From Robertkochia flava (GTDB lineage: Bacteria; Bacteroidota; Bacteroidia; Flavobacteriales; Flavobacteriaceae): a stretch of DNA of 64,000 nt. The notes beneath the pieces are model-generated. The model saw nothing but the letters and a program-made list of their open reading frames with translations. It was not told the origin of the DNA and searched no databases. The stretch lies in NCBI RefSeq assembly GCF_020166515.1, contig NZ_JAINZT010000002.1, positions 434,001 to 498,000 on the forward strand. The letters run 5' to 3'. A program made the translations under genes and the position numbers. Below are positions 51,827 through 60,006 of this stretch, piece by piece (within the stretch, counting starts at the first letter, position 1; each line of letters begins with the position of its first letter).

Positions 51827-52318
51827 ATGAAAAGAGCGCATTTGTTGATTATTGTTTTTCTGGGGTTATTTTCGGGGTCTTGTACCAATGATCCGGATAC
51901 GGATCTGGAATCCATTCCCATTTCAGAACTTAAAATCGAAGAAGAATTGCAAACGGCAACCATGCAGTTGGTGAATACATACAGGATATCCAAGAATCTC
52001 GGATCCCTGCTCTACAGCGAGGATGCTTATAAAATTGCCCTGGCCCATACGCAAAAGATGGCTTCGGAAGGAAGGATGACCCATGAGGATTTTGTGAGTC
52101 GTGCCGAAAATCTGGGCACCCTGGTAAATGCCAAAGCGGTGGCAGAGAATCTTTCCAATAATTTCCCGACCGCTCAGGAAACCTTTCGGCAGTGGTTGTT
52201 AAGCAGCAAGCACAGGGCAGCTATAGTAGGCGATTATACGCATAGCGCAGTAGCTGTGGTCACCACGCCCGGGGGCGACGTTTACTATATGCAGCTCTTT
52301 TTCAAAGCGGGTCCGTAA
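51827..52318 (+). CDS. CAP-domain (SCP-like) lipoprotein
   Basis: 163 residues; lipoprotein signal (FLGLFSGSC, Cys around 20). A CAP/SCP domain follows: QLVNTYRISKNLGSLLYSED, ALAHTQKMASEGRMTHEDFV, AENLSNNFPTAQETFRQWLL and SSKHRAAIVGDYTHSAVAVV. His of MTHEDF and Glu of AEN occupy the usual metal-tetrad area. Function of bacterial CAP proteins is mostly unknown. No operon partner. Confidence 0.88.
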   Translation: MKRAHLLIIVFLGLFSGSCTNDPDTDLESIPISELKIEEELQTATMQLVNTYRISKNLGSLLYSEDAYKIALAHTQKMASEGRMTHEDFVSRAENLGTLVNAKAVAENLSNNFPTAQETFRQWLLSSKHRAAIVGDYTHSAVAVVTTPGGDVYYMQLFFKAGP

Positions 52319-52429
52319 CCATCATTTTTACTTCGCTCTCCAGTAGCTCTTAAGAATTTCGCATTGTTTTAACCCTTCATAACAAGGGCATTTCTTAATT
52401 TTAGGGAGAATTTAAAAGCATCGCGAGTT

Positions 52430-52972
52430 ATGGCTGTAAACCGCCCTTTCAACCTGAATAAATGGATCGAGCAAAACAGGGAAAGTCTTAAACCTCCTGT
52501 TGGCAATAGAAATCTCTACAAAGAATCCGATGATTATATCGTAATGGTGGTGGCTGGGCCCAATGCCAGGAAGGATTACCACTATAACGAAACCGAAGAG
52601 CTTTTCTACCAGCTCGAAGGAGAAATAGAGGTTCATATCCAGGATGAGGGGCAAAAAAAGGTGATGACCCTGGGCCCTGGGGATATGTATCTGCATCCCG
52701 CTAAAATTCCACATTCTCCCGTACGGAAAGCCGGATCTATCGGACTCGTGGTAGAACGCAAGCGCACAGGCCTTTCCGGAAAGGATGGGCTGCTCTGGTA
52801 TTGTGATGAGTGCAATGAAAAACTTTACGAAGTGTATTTTCCGCTTCACGATATAGAGACCGACTTCCTTAAACACTTCAGAGAATTTTATGGTTCCAAA
52901 GACCTGCGCACCTGCAGGAATTGCGGACATGTTATGCCGGCCGATGAACGGTATGTGGCGGGTGAGTCCTGA
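52430..52972 (+). CDS. nbaC: 3-Hydroxyanthranilate 3,4-dioxygenase
   Basis: 180 residues, cupin dioxygenase with Fe2+. FNLNKWIEQNRESLKPPVGN start; GPNARKDYHYNETEELFYQL carries the Fe ligands His and Glu, LGPGDMYLHPAKIPHSPVRK the third His. The C-terminal rubredoxin-like CxxC pairs WYCDECNEKLYEVYF and LRTCRNCGHVMP are those of bacterial HAD enzymes. Ring opening in tryptophan/kynurenine degradation or quinolinate synthesis. The other pathway genes are not in the window. Confidence 0.94.
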   Translation: MAVNRPFNLNKWIEQNRESLKPPVGNRNLYKESDDYIVMVVAGPNARKDYHYNETEELFYQLEGEIEVHIQDEGQKKVMTLGPGDMYLHPAKIPHSPVRKAGSIGLVVERKRTGLSGKDGLLWYCDECNEKLYEVYFPLHDIETDFLKHFREFYGSKDLRTCRNCGHVMPADERYVAGES

Positions 52973-52982
52973 ATATACCCGT

Positions 52983-53025
52983 AAGATTTTGTATGTACAG
53001 GCCTGAATAGGCTCAAAATCTTTTG
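52983..53025 (+). terminator. Hairpin after nbaC
   Basis: AAGATTTTG pairs with CAAAATCTT, with an inner GCCT/AGGC stem, then TTTTG. Probably a weak terminator of nbaC; it lies 50 bases before the ALDH start, so it could also be an operator. Confidence 0.5.
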
Positions 53026-53071
53026 TACATTCGTGATATATTTAACAAAACCTACCTAAAAAGTTATAAAA

Positions 53072-54625
53072 ATGTCGATTACTTTAGAAGATTATGGAAT
53101 TATGGAGGCACTGGGAAAGCTCGGTGTGAGAGAAATAAATAATGGGACTTCTACCGGTTCCGATTGGTTCGGGGAAGGCGATCTGATCGATTCTGTTTCA
53201 CCGGTTGACAAACAGTTAATTGGGAAGGTACATCAGACTACCCGCGAAGACTATGAAAAGGTCATGGAGAAGGCAACCGATGCATTCAAGCAATGGCGTG
53301 TAATGCCTGCACCACAGAGAGGGGAGATCGTAAGACAGTTTGGAGAGCGTCTCAGAACATATAAAGAACCTCTTGGAAAGTTGGTTTCCTATGAAATGGG
53401 GAAATCGCTTCAGGAGGGATATGGAGAGGTACAGGAAATGATTGATATCTGTGATTTTGCTGTTGGCCTTTCCAGACAATTACACGGGTTTACCATGCAT
53501 TCTGAGCGTCCGGGACACAGAATGTACGAGCAGTACCATCCGCTTGGGGTGGTGGGTATTATCTCTGCATTTAATTTTCCCGTGGCTGTTTGGGCATGGA
53601 ATACCGCCCTGGCCTGGGTATGTGGGGATGTGTGTGTTTGGAAACCATCTGAGAAGACGCCTTTAACCGCTGTTGCATGTCAGCACCTGATTGCTGAGGT
53701 ACTAAAAGAAAATAACCTTCCCGAGGGGATTTCCTGTCTCATCAATGGAGATTACAAAGTAGGAGAGTGGATGACCAATGATAAGCGGGTTCCTTTGGTG
53801 TCTGCAACCGGATCCATTCGAATGGGGAAAATCGTTGCTCAAACCGTGGCGGCCAGACTTGGAAAATCGCTTCTTGAACTGGGTGGTAACAATGCGATTA
53901 TCGTTACCCCGGATGCCGATATTAAAATGACCGTGATCGGGGCAGTATTTGGCGCTGTAGGTACCTGCGGACAGCGATGTACCTCCACGAGAAGACTCAT
54001 CGTTCACGAGGACGTATACGATCAGGTCAAAGAAGCCCTGACAGATGCTTACAAGCAATTGCGTATCGGGAATCCGCTGGATCAGAATAACCACGTAGGA
54101 CCTCTTATCGATACGGATGCTGTAAAAAATTATCTCCATGCCATTGCCAAGGTTCAGGAGCACGGAGGCAAGCTCTTGGTTGAAGGCGGTGTGCTCGAAG
54201 GAGAAGGTTACGAGAGCGGATGCTATGTAAAACCTGCCATCGCGGAAGCCGAAAATCACTGGGATATTGTTCAGGAGGAAACATTTGCTCCAATACTTTA
54301 CCTGATGAAATATTCGGGAGATCTCGAAAATGCCATTGCACTGCAAAACGGGGTGGTTCAGGGACTTTCTTCCGCCATCATGACCACCAATCTGAGGGAA
54401 GCTGAGCGTTTCCTTTCTCATGCCGGTTCTGATTGTGGTATTGCCAACGTCAATATCGGTACCAGTGGTGCTGAGATCGGTGGAGCCTTCGGAGGAGAAA
54501 AGGAAACCGGAGGAGGCCGTGAGAGTGGTTCCGACGCCTGGAAGGTATACATGAGGCGACAAACCAATACGATTAATTACACCACAGAATTGCCGCTGGC
54601 ACAGGGGATTAAATTTGACCTTTAA
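53072..54625 (+). CDS. Aldehyde dehydrogenase, ALDH7 (alpha-aminoadipate semialdehyde) type
   Basis: 517 residues. LGKLGVREINNGTSTGSDWF and the catalytic loop GAVGTCGQRCTSTRRLIVHE (nucleophilic Cys) are characteristic of ALDH7A1/antiquitin and AmaB (L-piperidine-6-carboxylate dehydrogenase). LLELGGNNAIIVTPDADI holds the general-base Glu; FNFPVAVWAWNTALAW the NAD pocket; GGAFGGEKETGGGRESGSDA the C-terminal oligomer motif. NAD-dependent oxidation in lysine degradation is most likely. It follows nbaC but is not the ALDH8 type expected for aminomuconate semialdehyde. Confidence 0.9.
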   Translation: MSITLEDYGIMEALGKLGVREINNGTSTGSDWFGEGDLIDSVSPVDKQLIGKVHQTTREDYEKVMEKATDAFKQWRVMPAPQRGEIVRQFGERLRTYKEPLGKLVSYEMGKSLQEGYGEVQEMIDICDFAVGLSRQLHGFTMHSERPGHRMYEQYHPLGVVGIISAFNFPVAVWAWNTALAWVCGDVCVWKPSEKTPLTAVACQHLIAEVLKENNLPEGISCLINGDYKVGEWMTNDKRVPLVSATGSIRMGKIVAQTVAARLGKSLLELGGNNAIIVTPDADIKMTVIGAVFGAVGTCGQRCTSTRRLIVHEDVYDQVKEALTDAYKQLRIGNPLDQNNHVGPLIDTDAVKNYLHAIAKVQEHGGKLLVEGGVLEGEGYESGCYVKPAIAEAENHWDIVQEETFAPILYLMKYSGDLENAIALQNGVVQGLSSAIMTTNLREAERFLSHAGSDCGIANVNIGTSGAEIGGAFGGEKETGGGRESGSDAWKVYMRRQTNTINYTTELPLAQGIKFDL

Positions 54626-54649
54626 TCAGCATTCCATTTCATAAAACTA

Positions 54650-54676
54650 AGCCTCCCGTTTTCGGGAGGCTTTTTT
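54650..54676 (+). terminator. Terminator of the ALDH gene
   Basis: AGCCTCCCG-TTTT-CGGGAGGCT followed by T6. Confidence 0.95.
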
Positions 54677-54795
54677 GTTCCCGGGATCAGCGAAGTGTTG
54701 ATTGCCTGGGGTAATCCATATTTTTCCTACCCAATGAAAAGAAAAGAACCTCTTTTTTAAGTACATTTATAAAACAATGAAAATGAGACACTTAA

Positions 54796-55692
54796 ATGCA
54801 GGGTAAGTATGCGTATCTAACAGGGATCTTCCTGGTCATCCTGCTTGGGACCTATCTGAATTGGAACTTTTGCTGCCAGATACAAGACAGGGCATCCACA
54901 GCTGGATTTGACCCTTCAGGACCTCCTGTAAACCCTTTGATCTTAAAAGATTCCGGCGGTAGTTTTACGGTTAGTCAAAATGAAAATTTCAGGTTTTATT
55001 TCTCTGATTACAATATTGTGCCTCCTCTTGGAGCAGGAGTAAGAATCGCAATTGACTCTTTGAAGACCTATCTGGACGCCCATCCGAATCGCTATCTGGA
55101 GATCAACGGATTATACGGTGCAGGCGAACGAAATATATCTTCTTACGCAGATCTTGGGCTGGCCCGATCTGTTCAGGTCCGGAATTACCTCATAGCAAGG
55201 GGCATAGATCCGGAGCAGTTAACCAATTCCGGAAGGGCGGCAGAAAGCCTTGTGGCCTACGACAGCATGTATGTGGGGCCATTGGAATTCGTTTTTCACG
55301 AGCAGAAAGAGGCCGAGATCACCTCTCCCGATTCCCTGGCTTCTGTTTTAAGGGAGGATCCTCTGGTTATTCGCTTTGAATGGGGAGAAAGCGAGATCAC
55401 ACTGTCTGAAGCCCAGCAGAAAAAACTGGGTCTCCTCGCAACATATCTCGAACTAACGGATGATCATCATTGCCAGGTAACCGGGCATACAGACAATACC
55501 AGTTCTTCTCGTTTTAATTATGAGCTGGGCCTCAAACGTGCTGCTTTTGTTAAGGAGTACCTCATTGAATACGGGATCCCCGAAGAGCGTATAGCGATCA
55601 TGTCGAAGGGAGAAACGGAGCCCATGGCCGGGAATAATTCAGAGGAGGGAAGGGCTTTAAATCGCCGTACGGTGATCACGATAACGGAATAA
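54796..55692 (+). CDS. Periplasmic double-OmpA-domain protein
   Basis: 298 residues. N-terminal membrane helix or signal anchor (YLTGIFLVILLGTYLNWNFC) with two Cys at about 25-26. Two OmpA-like domains: a diverged one (about 60-150; FRFYFSDYNIVPPLGAGVRI, GLARSVQVRNYLIARGIDPE) and a canonical C-terminal one (about 185-295; VIRFEWGESEITLSEAQQKK, CQVTGHTDNTSSSRFNYELG LKRAAFVKEYLIEYGI, RALNRRTVITI). Only the second keeps the GHTDN and NRR peptidoglycan-binding residues. Short upstream frame (MKMRHLNAG, stop overlapping the start) is noted in findings. Confidence 0.88.
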   Translation: MQGKYAYLTGIFLVILLGTYLNWNFCCQIQDRASTAGFDPSGPPVNPLILKDSGGSFTVSQNENFRFYFSDYNIVPPLGAGVRIAIDSLKTYLDAHPNRYLEINGLYGAGERNISSYADLGLARSVQVRNYLIARGIDPEQLTNSGRAAESLVAYDSMYVGPLEFVFHEQKEAEITSPDSLASVLREDPLVIRFEWGESEITLSEAQQKKLGLLATYLELTDDHHCQVTGHTDNTSSSRFNYELGLKRAAFVKEYLIEYGIPEERIAIMSKGETEPMAGNNSEEGRALNRRTVITITE

Positions 55693-55712
55693 CCAGTCAA
55701 ACTGATCGAAAT

Positions 55713-56210
55713 ATGAATTTATGTGTTTTAATACCGGTGCTTACCGGCGTGATAAGTGCGCTTTTGGGATACCTGCTGGGAAAATTGCTAGCTGATGACA
55801 GGTCTGCCGACGTTGAATTGTGGAAGACCAAATATATTGGTGTGGAAAAGGAACTGGCCATGTGCCGGACGCAGCTATCCTCCCTGAAGAAGGATCAGAT
55901 CAAAGGCGTTCCCTTTGACCCTGAAGCGGCAAAGAGTGTTTTTGGAAGAACGATAAAGGAGAACGATCTTAAGGTGGTGGAGGGTATTGGTCCGAAGATC
56001 GAAGAATTGTTTAAAAAGCACGGGATTGATACCTGGGCGCGTCTTGCCTCGACCTCTGTAGAACATTGCAGGGACATCCTGGATTCGGAGGGAGAGCGTT
56101 TTCGCATTCACGACCCGGAGACCTGGCACGAGCAGGCACGCCTTGCTTACCAGGGCAAATGGGATAAATTGTACGAATGGCAGCAGCAGCTCAAGGGCGG
56201 TAAGATGTGA
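55713..56210 (+). CDS. Membrane-anchored protein with helix-hairpin-helix (DUF4332-like) domain
   Basis: 165 residues: an N-terminal transmembrane helix (LIPVLTGVISALLGYLLGKL), a ~35-residue coiled-coil-like stretch (VELWKTKYIGVEKELAMCRT), then a HhH-type domain KVVEGIGPKIEELFKKHGID TWARLASTSVEHCRDILDSE, of the kind seen in DUF4332 or in ribosomal protein S13-like DNA-binding motifs. DNA binding is not shown. It starts 20 bases after the OmpA gene and is likely in its operon. Confidence 0.75.
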   Translation: MNLCVLIPVLTGVISALLGYLLGKLLADDRSADVELWKTKYIGVEKELAMCRTQLSSLKKDQIKGVPFDPEAAKSVFGRTIKENDLKVVEGIGPKIEELFKKHGIDTWARLASTSVEHCRDILDSEGERFRIHDPETWHEQARLAYQGKWDKLYEWQQQLKGGKM

Positions 56211-56246
56211 TATCACCGCGGTTTTTGAGGCGATGTGTTTTTCACT

Positions 56247-56984
56247 TTAGTTCGCGTTCCGGCCTTTCTCGTCGGGATAGAGTTCGTTTGCATTGTCGCT
56301 CTGCCAGAATTGTTTAGAATCCACGTCCATGAGCGTCAGCGGACTTTTATAGGCTGCGCCGGTATCCATATTCCAAATGGTGGCCTTATTCACCGGGGTG
56401 GTTTCCCCGATTCGGATGGTAGGAGTATGTCCGATGAAAATCTCCTTGTAGTGCTGCAGCCGATCGGGATACATCGGGTCTTCGGGCGTCAGTCCGGGGT
56501 CCATGGCCAGGGCCATTTCCCAGAGGGAGCGGTCCCACCACAGCATATCGGTAAAGTATTCCCGGGTTACCCCATGAAGGTTCGTGAAACCGGCATGCAC
56601 ATATAACCTGTTGTTCCTGTCCAGGTGGTAATTGTCAAGATTTTCCAGGAATTCCCGGTGTAGCTGTGTTTTTTCCTCAGCCACGTCCTCATATGCTTCG
56701 ACAGTGGAACGTCCCCCGTGCATCAGCCACAGTTCGTTGTCCTGTCTTTTTTGAAGCCACTCCAGGAATAACTGGTCGTGATTGCCCCGGATGAATACAC
56801 ATTCATGGCTGTCATTGAGCTGGATCAACAGATCCAATACCCCGGGAGCATCGCTCCACCCATCTACATAATCGCCGAGGAATACCAGTTTGTCATCCGG
56901 GGTTACCGATGCCCGGTCGAGTACTTGTTCGAGGGCTTTCAGGGCGCCGTGGATATCTCCTATGACGAGGGTTCTTTCTGGCAT
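56247..56984 (-). CDS. Serine/threonine-type metallophosphoesterase
   Basis: 245 residues of the PPP (calcineurin-like) superfamily: VIGDIHGALKALEQVL, FLGDYVDGWSDAPGVLDLL and CVFIRGNHDQLFLEWLQK are the GDxHG, GDxxD and GNHD metal motifs; FIGHTPTI gives the distal His. Looks like PrpA/Ap4A hydrolase-type enzymes; the substrate (phosphoprotein or dinucleoside polyphosphate) is open. Divergent from the PfkB kinase gene. Confidence 0.92.
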   Translation of the reverse strand: MPERTLVIGDIHGALKALEQVLDRASVTPDDKLVFLGDYVDGWSDAPGVLDLLIQLNDSHECVFIRGNHDQLFLEWLQKRQDNELWLMHGGRSTVEAYEDVAEEKTQLHREFLENLDNYHLDRNNRLYVHAGFTNLHGVTREYFTDMLWWDRSLWEMALAMDPGLTPEDPMYPDRLQHYKEIFIGHTPTIRIGETTPVNKATIWNMDTGAAYKSPLTLMDVDSKQFWQSDNANELYPDEKGRNAN

Positions 56985-57001
56985 ACGTTGTGTTTCTTAC
57001 A

Positions 57002-57009
57002 CAAAGATA
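57002..57009 (-). promoter_or_regulatory. Predicted -7 element of the metallophosphoesterase gene
   Basis: Minus strand TATCTTTG, full consensus, 17 bases before the start. The divergent kinase gene has a weaker TATCTTTA at 57062-57069. Confidence 0.45.
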
Positions 57010-57094
57010 CTATACCTGTCCTTAACTTCTCCAGTGCCTTTCAGGATTATAGGCAATTCGCTATCTTTAAGTTAGCATTAAATGCCAGGAACTT

Positions 57095-58042
57095 ATGAAG
57101 AAGGTTTTTTGTATCGGCGAACTGCTGATCGATTTCGTAGCCGAAAACCAGGGCAGCAAACTGGAATCGGCTTCTCAATTTACCAAAAAAGCCGGCGGGG
57201 CTCCTGCCAATGTTGCTGCCGCCGTAGCGCGGGTGGGAGGTAAAGCGGGATTTATCGGCGCTGTGGGCCAGGACCCTTTCGGGGAATTTTTGTTAAATAC
57301 GCTAACAGAGGAAAAGGTTGATGTGCGACACGCCCAGCGGGTGCAAACCTTTACCACCCTTGCATTTGTGTCTTTGGACAAAAGTGGGGAACGAGATTTC
57401 ATCTTTAGCAGGGGAGCCGACAGGGAACTTAAATACGATTCGGAAATGGTGTCCGTTTTTGGTGGACAGATCCTTCATTTCGGGGCAGCGACGGGTTTCC
57501 TGGGCGGGCATCTGGAGGCCTCATATAAGCAGTATTTAAAGGAAGCCCGGGCTTCGGGATGCCTGGTCAGTTTTGATCCGAATTACCGGGCTGACCTCTG
57601 GAAAGAAGGCATAACTCATTTTAAAGACAGCTGTTACAATTTTTTAAAAAGTGCCCACTTCGCAAAATTGAGCCTCGAAGAAGCCGAAATAATCACCCAG
57701 GCCGATACTCCCGCGGCCGCCTGCCAGCTTCTTCATGAGTTGGGAGTGGTTTGTGTGGCCATAACCTTGGGTGCGCGTGGCACCTATCTGAGTGTTGCGA
57801 ATCAAGGGGAGGTCATCCCGTCTGTACCTGTTGAATGCAGGGATACCACCGGTGCCGGAGATGCCTTCGTGGGCTGCATGCTCTGGCAGCTTTCGGCGGC
57901 CGGAGACCCGATGGCTGTAATTGCGGATTTCGAACGCATGAAGGAGGTAACGGTGCTTGCCAACCGGGCGGGAGCCTATACTACCACTTCCTTTGGTGCC
58001 ATTGCTGCCTTGCCGAAGGCCAGCGATCTGGTTGCGGTCTAA
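57095..58042 (+). CDS. PfkB-family carbohydrate kinase (fructokinase-like)
   Basis: 315 residues. CIGELLIDFVAENQG at the start, GGAPANVAAAVARVGGKAGF and GQDPFGEFLLNTLTEEKVDV the PfkB signature 1 area, and DTTGAGDAFVGCMLWQLS signature 2 with the catalytic Asp and anion hole. FDPNYRADLWKEG is typical for sugar kinases of the fructokinase/ribokinase type. The sugar (fructose, or another) is not certain. Convergent 4-base overlap with the AlbA_2 gene. Confidence 0.9.
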   Translation: MKKVFCIGELLIDFVAENQGSKLESASQFTKKAGGAPANVAAAVARVGGKAGFIGAVGQDPFGEFLLNTLTEEKVDVRHAQRVQTFTTLAFVSLDKSGERDFIFSRGADRELKYDSEMVSVFGGQILHFGAATGFLGGHLEASYKQYLKEARASGCLVSFDPNYRADLWKEGITHFKDSCYNFLKSAHFAKLSLEEAEIITQADTPAAACQLLHELGVVCVAITLGARGTYLSVANQGEVIPSVPVECRDTTGAGDAFVGCMLWQLSAAGDPMAVIADFERMKEVTVLANRAGAYTTTSFGAIAALPKASDLVAV

Positions 58043-59175
58043 TTGTAACGTACCTTTCGAAGAATCCGGAGTGCTTCCTTGAGGGATCGGTAAACCGACG
58101 GGTCCTCCGCCTTTACATATTCTTTGTAATCTTCCATCATTTGTTTAGCCCCTTCAAATCCATTGAGGTAACAGATGAGATGGGTGGCAGGTAATTGATA
58201 AAAATCCTTCAGGTTTGACGGGGTCAGGGGAATATTCTTTTTAAGTTTTTCCAGGATGGTATTGTTGGTATTGAAGATGTGGTACAGCATTTTCTTGTCG
58301 TACTGGGGAGGTTCAAATAAGAGCTTGCTGTTTATGCGGTATGTGCCGTTGTTCTTAAAGGTGATCACCACTCTTTCCAGGGGGTAAAACTTCTTGTGTT
58401 TTTCCAGGCCGAGCTTTAAATATTCTGTGGTGGTAAAGGTATTTTCGGAATAACTGATCTCCACCTCATCCAGGGCCGAATAAAACAGCTTTACCTGTTC
58501 GTTTATAAGTTCGATGTCAAGGCGGGAGTAATAAACCTTGTCATTGACCTTTTTGGTTTGCCCCGCCCAGCACACCACGAATTGTTCCTTAAACACCTTG
58601 TAGTTCGACTCCAGATCCGGATGGCGGTTATTGATGAAATCAATGACTCCGTCGAGGGTAAGTTCAATATTGTTCCTGGCGTGTTGTTCGATCTGAGAAA
58701 CGATCTCTGAATTAATGTCTTTGATCTCTATGTCGAAGACCTTGGGCATGCTCATACTTCCATCCCTGAAAAATACAGAACCGCCCCAGTATTTCCAGAT
58801 ATTCTTCTTTAAGGCACTGAGCTTTCCTGCTGACCGGATAGTGACCAAACCAACCACCTTACCCTCCGGGAGGTCGGGGAAGGGAATGTTTTCATAGGTG
58901 ATGATCGGCGGATTCTCAATGTAGGCATTGACCAGGTTCTGTATCCTGCTGTCGTCAAAGAAATCGACCCCAATGATCCTGTTGTCTTCATCATCTACGC
59001 CTACAACAATATAAGAGTTGTTGGCCGGATTGGAATTGGCCAGGGCGCAGACATGTTTAATGAACTTGGCCTTGCCTTCCTTATCCCCGATGTTCAACTG
59101 CCGCTTTTTGTCATAAAAACTGTTCTCATCATTGTGAGCGAGAAGATTTTTTATGAGTAAGCGTTTGTTGATCAT
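58039..59175 (-). CDS. AlbA_2 / Schlafen-type domain protein
   Basis: 378 residues. The N-terminal ~160 residues match the AlbA_2 (formerly AAA_4) domain: EGKAKFIKHVCALANSNPAN, YIVVGVDDEDNRIIGVDFFD, VNAYIENPPIITYENIPFPD and GKVVGLVTIRSAGK. Residues beyond are mixed alpha/beta and not recognised. AlbA_2 domains occur in regulators and nucleic-acid-binding proteins, sometimes in defence loci, but no defence neighbours are seen here. Single-gene unit. Confidence 0.8.
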   Translation of the reverse strand: MINKRLLIKNLLAHNDENSFYDKKRQLNIGDKEGKAKFIKHVCALANSNPANNSYIVVGVDDEDNRIIGVDFFDDSRIQNLVNAYIENPPIITYENIPFPDLPEGKVVGLVTIRSAGKLSALKKNIWKYWGGSVFFRDGSMSMPKVFDIEIKDINSEIVSQIEQHARNNIELTLDGVIDFINNRHPDLESNYKVFKEQFVVCWAGQTKKVNDKVYYSRLDIELINEQVKLFYSALDEVEISYSENTFTTTEYLKLGLEKHKKFYPLERVVITFKNNGTYRINSKLLFEPPQYDKKMLYHIFNTNNTILEKLKKNIPLTPSNLKDFYQLPATHLICYLNGFEGAKQMMEDYKEYVKAEDPSVYRSLKEALRILRKVRYN

Positions 59176-59240
59176 GGGAATTCAATTACCACCTGTCATC
59201 CCGGAAAGATGCCGGGTGCAGGTTCGTATTTTATCTAAAG

Positions 59241-59996
59241 TTAGGTCTTCTTGTTGACAATGGTACTGCTGGCCTGGTCGGTGCACATGACCATGAGATC
59301 CGCAATGTTCACATGGGGTGGTCTGGATACCATAAAATAAGCGATCTCGGCTATGTCTTCCGGTCGAAGCGGGGTGTAACCTTCATACACCTTTTCGGCT
59401 CTTTCCCGGTCGCCTTTAAACCTGACATCGCTGAATTCTGTCTCAACCAGTCCGGGATTGATGGCCCCCACCCGTATTCCAGATCCGTTAAGATCCAGGC
59501 GCATGCCCTGGTTAATGGCGTCAACGGCATGTTTACTGGCGCAGTAAACATCGCCCTTGGGGTAGACCTCCTTCCCGGCAGTAGAACCAATATTTATGAT
59601 CTGTCCTGCCTTTCGTTTCATCATCTGAGGTAAAATACAGTGGGTAACGTATAACAGTCCCTTAACGTTGATGTCCATCATGGCATCCCAATCGTCCGGA
59701 TTTCCCTGATCGATCAGGTCCAGCCCATGTGCATTCCCTGCATTATTAACAAGGATATCGATCTGGGAAAACGCTGGGTCCAGCGACCCTATGGCTTTTT
59801 CAACAACCTCCCTGTATCTTACATCAAAGCACAGGGTAGTTACTTCAGTGAGTGGAGAGAGTTCATCTTTCAGGGTGTCCAGGCGCTCCTGCCTGCGGCC
59901 GCATAGAACCAATCGGATCTCATGTTTTGCAAATGCTCTGGCAATAGCTCTTCCGATCCCACTGCTTGCTCCGGTAATGAATGCAGTTTTTTTCAT
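59241..59996 (-). CDS. Short-chain dehydrogenase/reductase
   Basis: 251 residues, classical SDR. TGASSGIGRAIARAF (cofactor), NNAGNAHG, INIGSTAGKEVYPKGDVYCA and the YxxxK catalytic pair (YCASK), with the Ser two segments before. RVGAINPGLVETEFSDVRFK and GYTPLRPEDIAEIAYFMVSR resemble YdfG-type NADP-dependent 3-hydroxy acid/serine dehydrogenases. Substrate inferred only by similarity. Ten bases downstream of the AKR gene, same operon. Confidence 0.9.
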   Translation of the reverse strand: MKKTAFITGASSGIGRAIARAFAKHEIRLVLCGRRQERLDTLKDELSPLTEVTTLCFDVRYREVVEKAIGSLDPAFSQIDILVNNAGNAHGLDLIDQGNPDDWDAMMDINVKGLLYVTHCILPQMMKRKAGQIINIGSTAGKEVYPKGDVYCASKHAVDAINQGMRLDLNGSGIRVGAINPGLVETEFSDVRFKGDRERAEKVYEGYTPLRPEDIAEIAYFMVSRPPHVNIADLMVMCTDQASSTIVNKKT

Positions 59997-60006
59997 GTGT
60001 TGGTGT

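Noticed and set aside
53702-54562. 286-codon minus-strand frame
   Set aside because: Antisense to the ALDH7-type gene.
58039-59175. AlbA_2/Schlafen-like gene as part of a defence system
   Set aside because: Neighbours are housekeeping (PfkB kinase, SDR, AKR), with no nuclease, methylase, integrase or toxin nearby.
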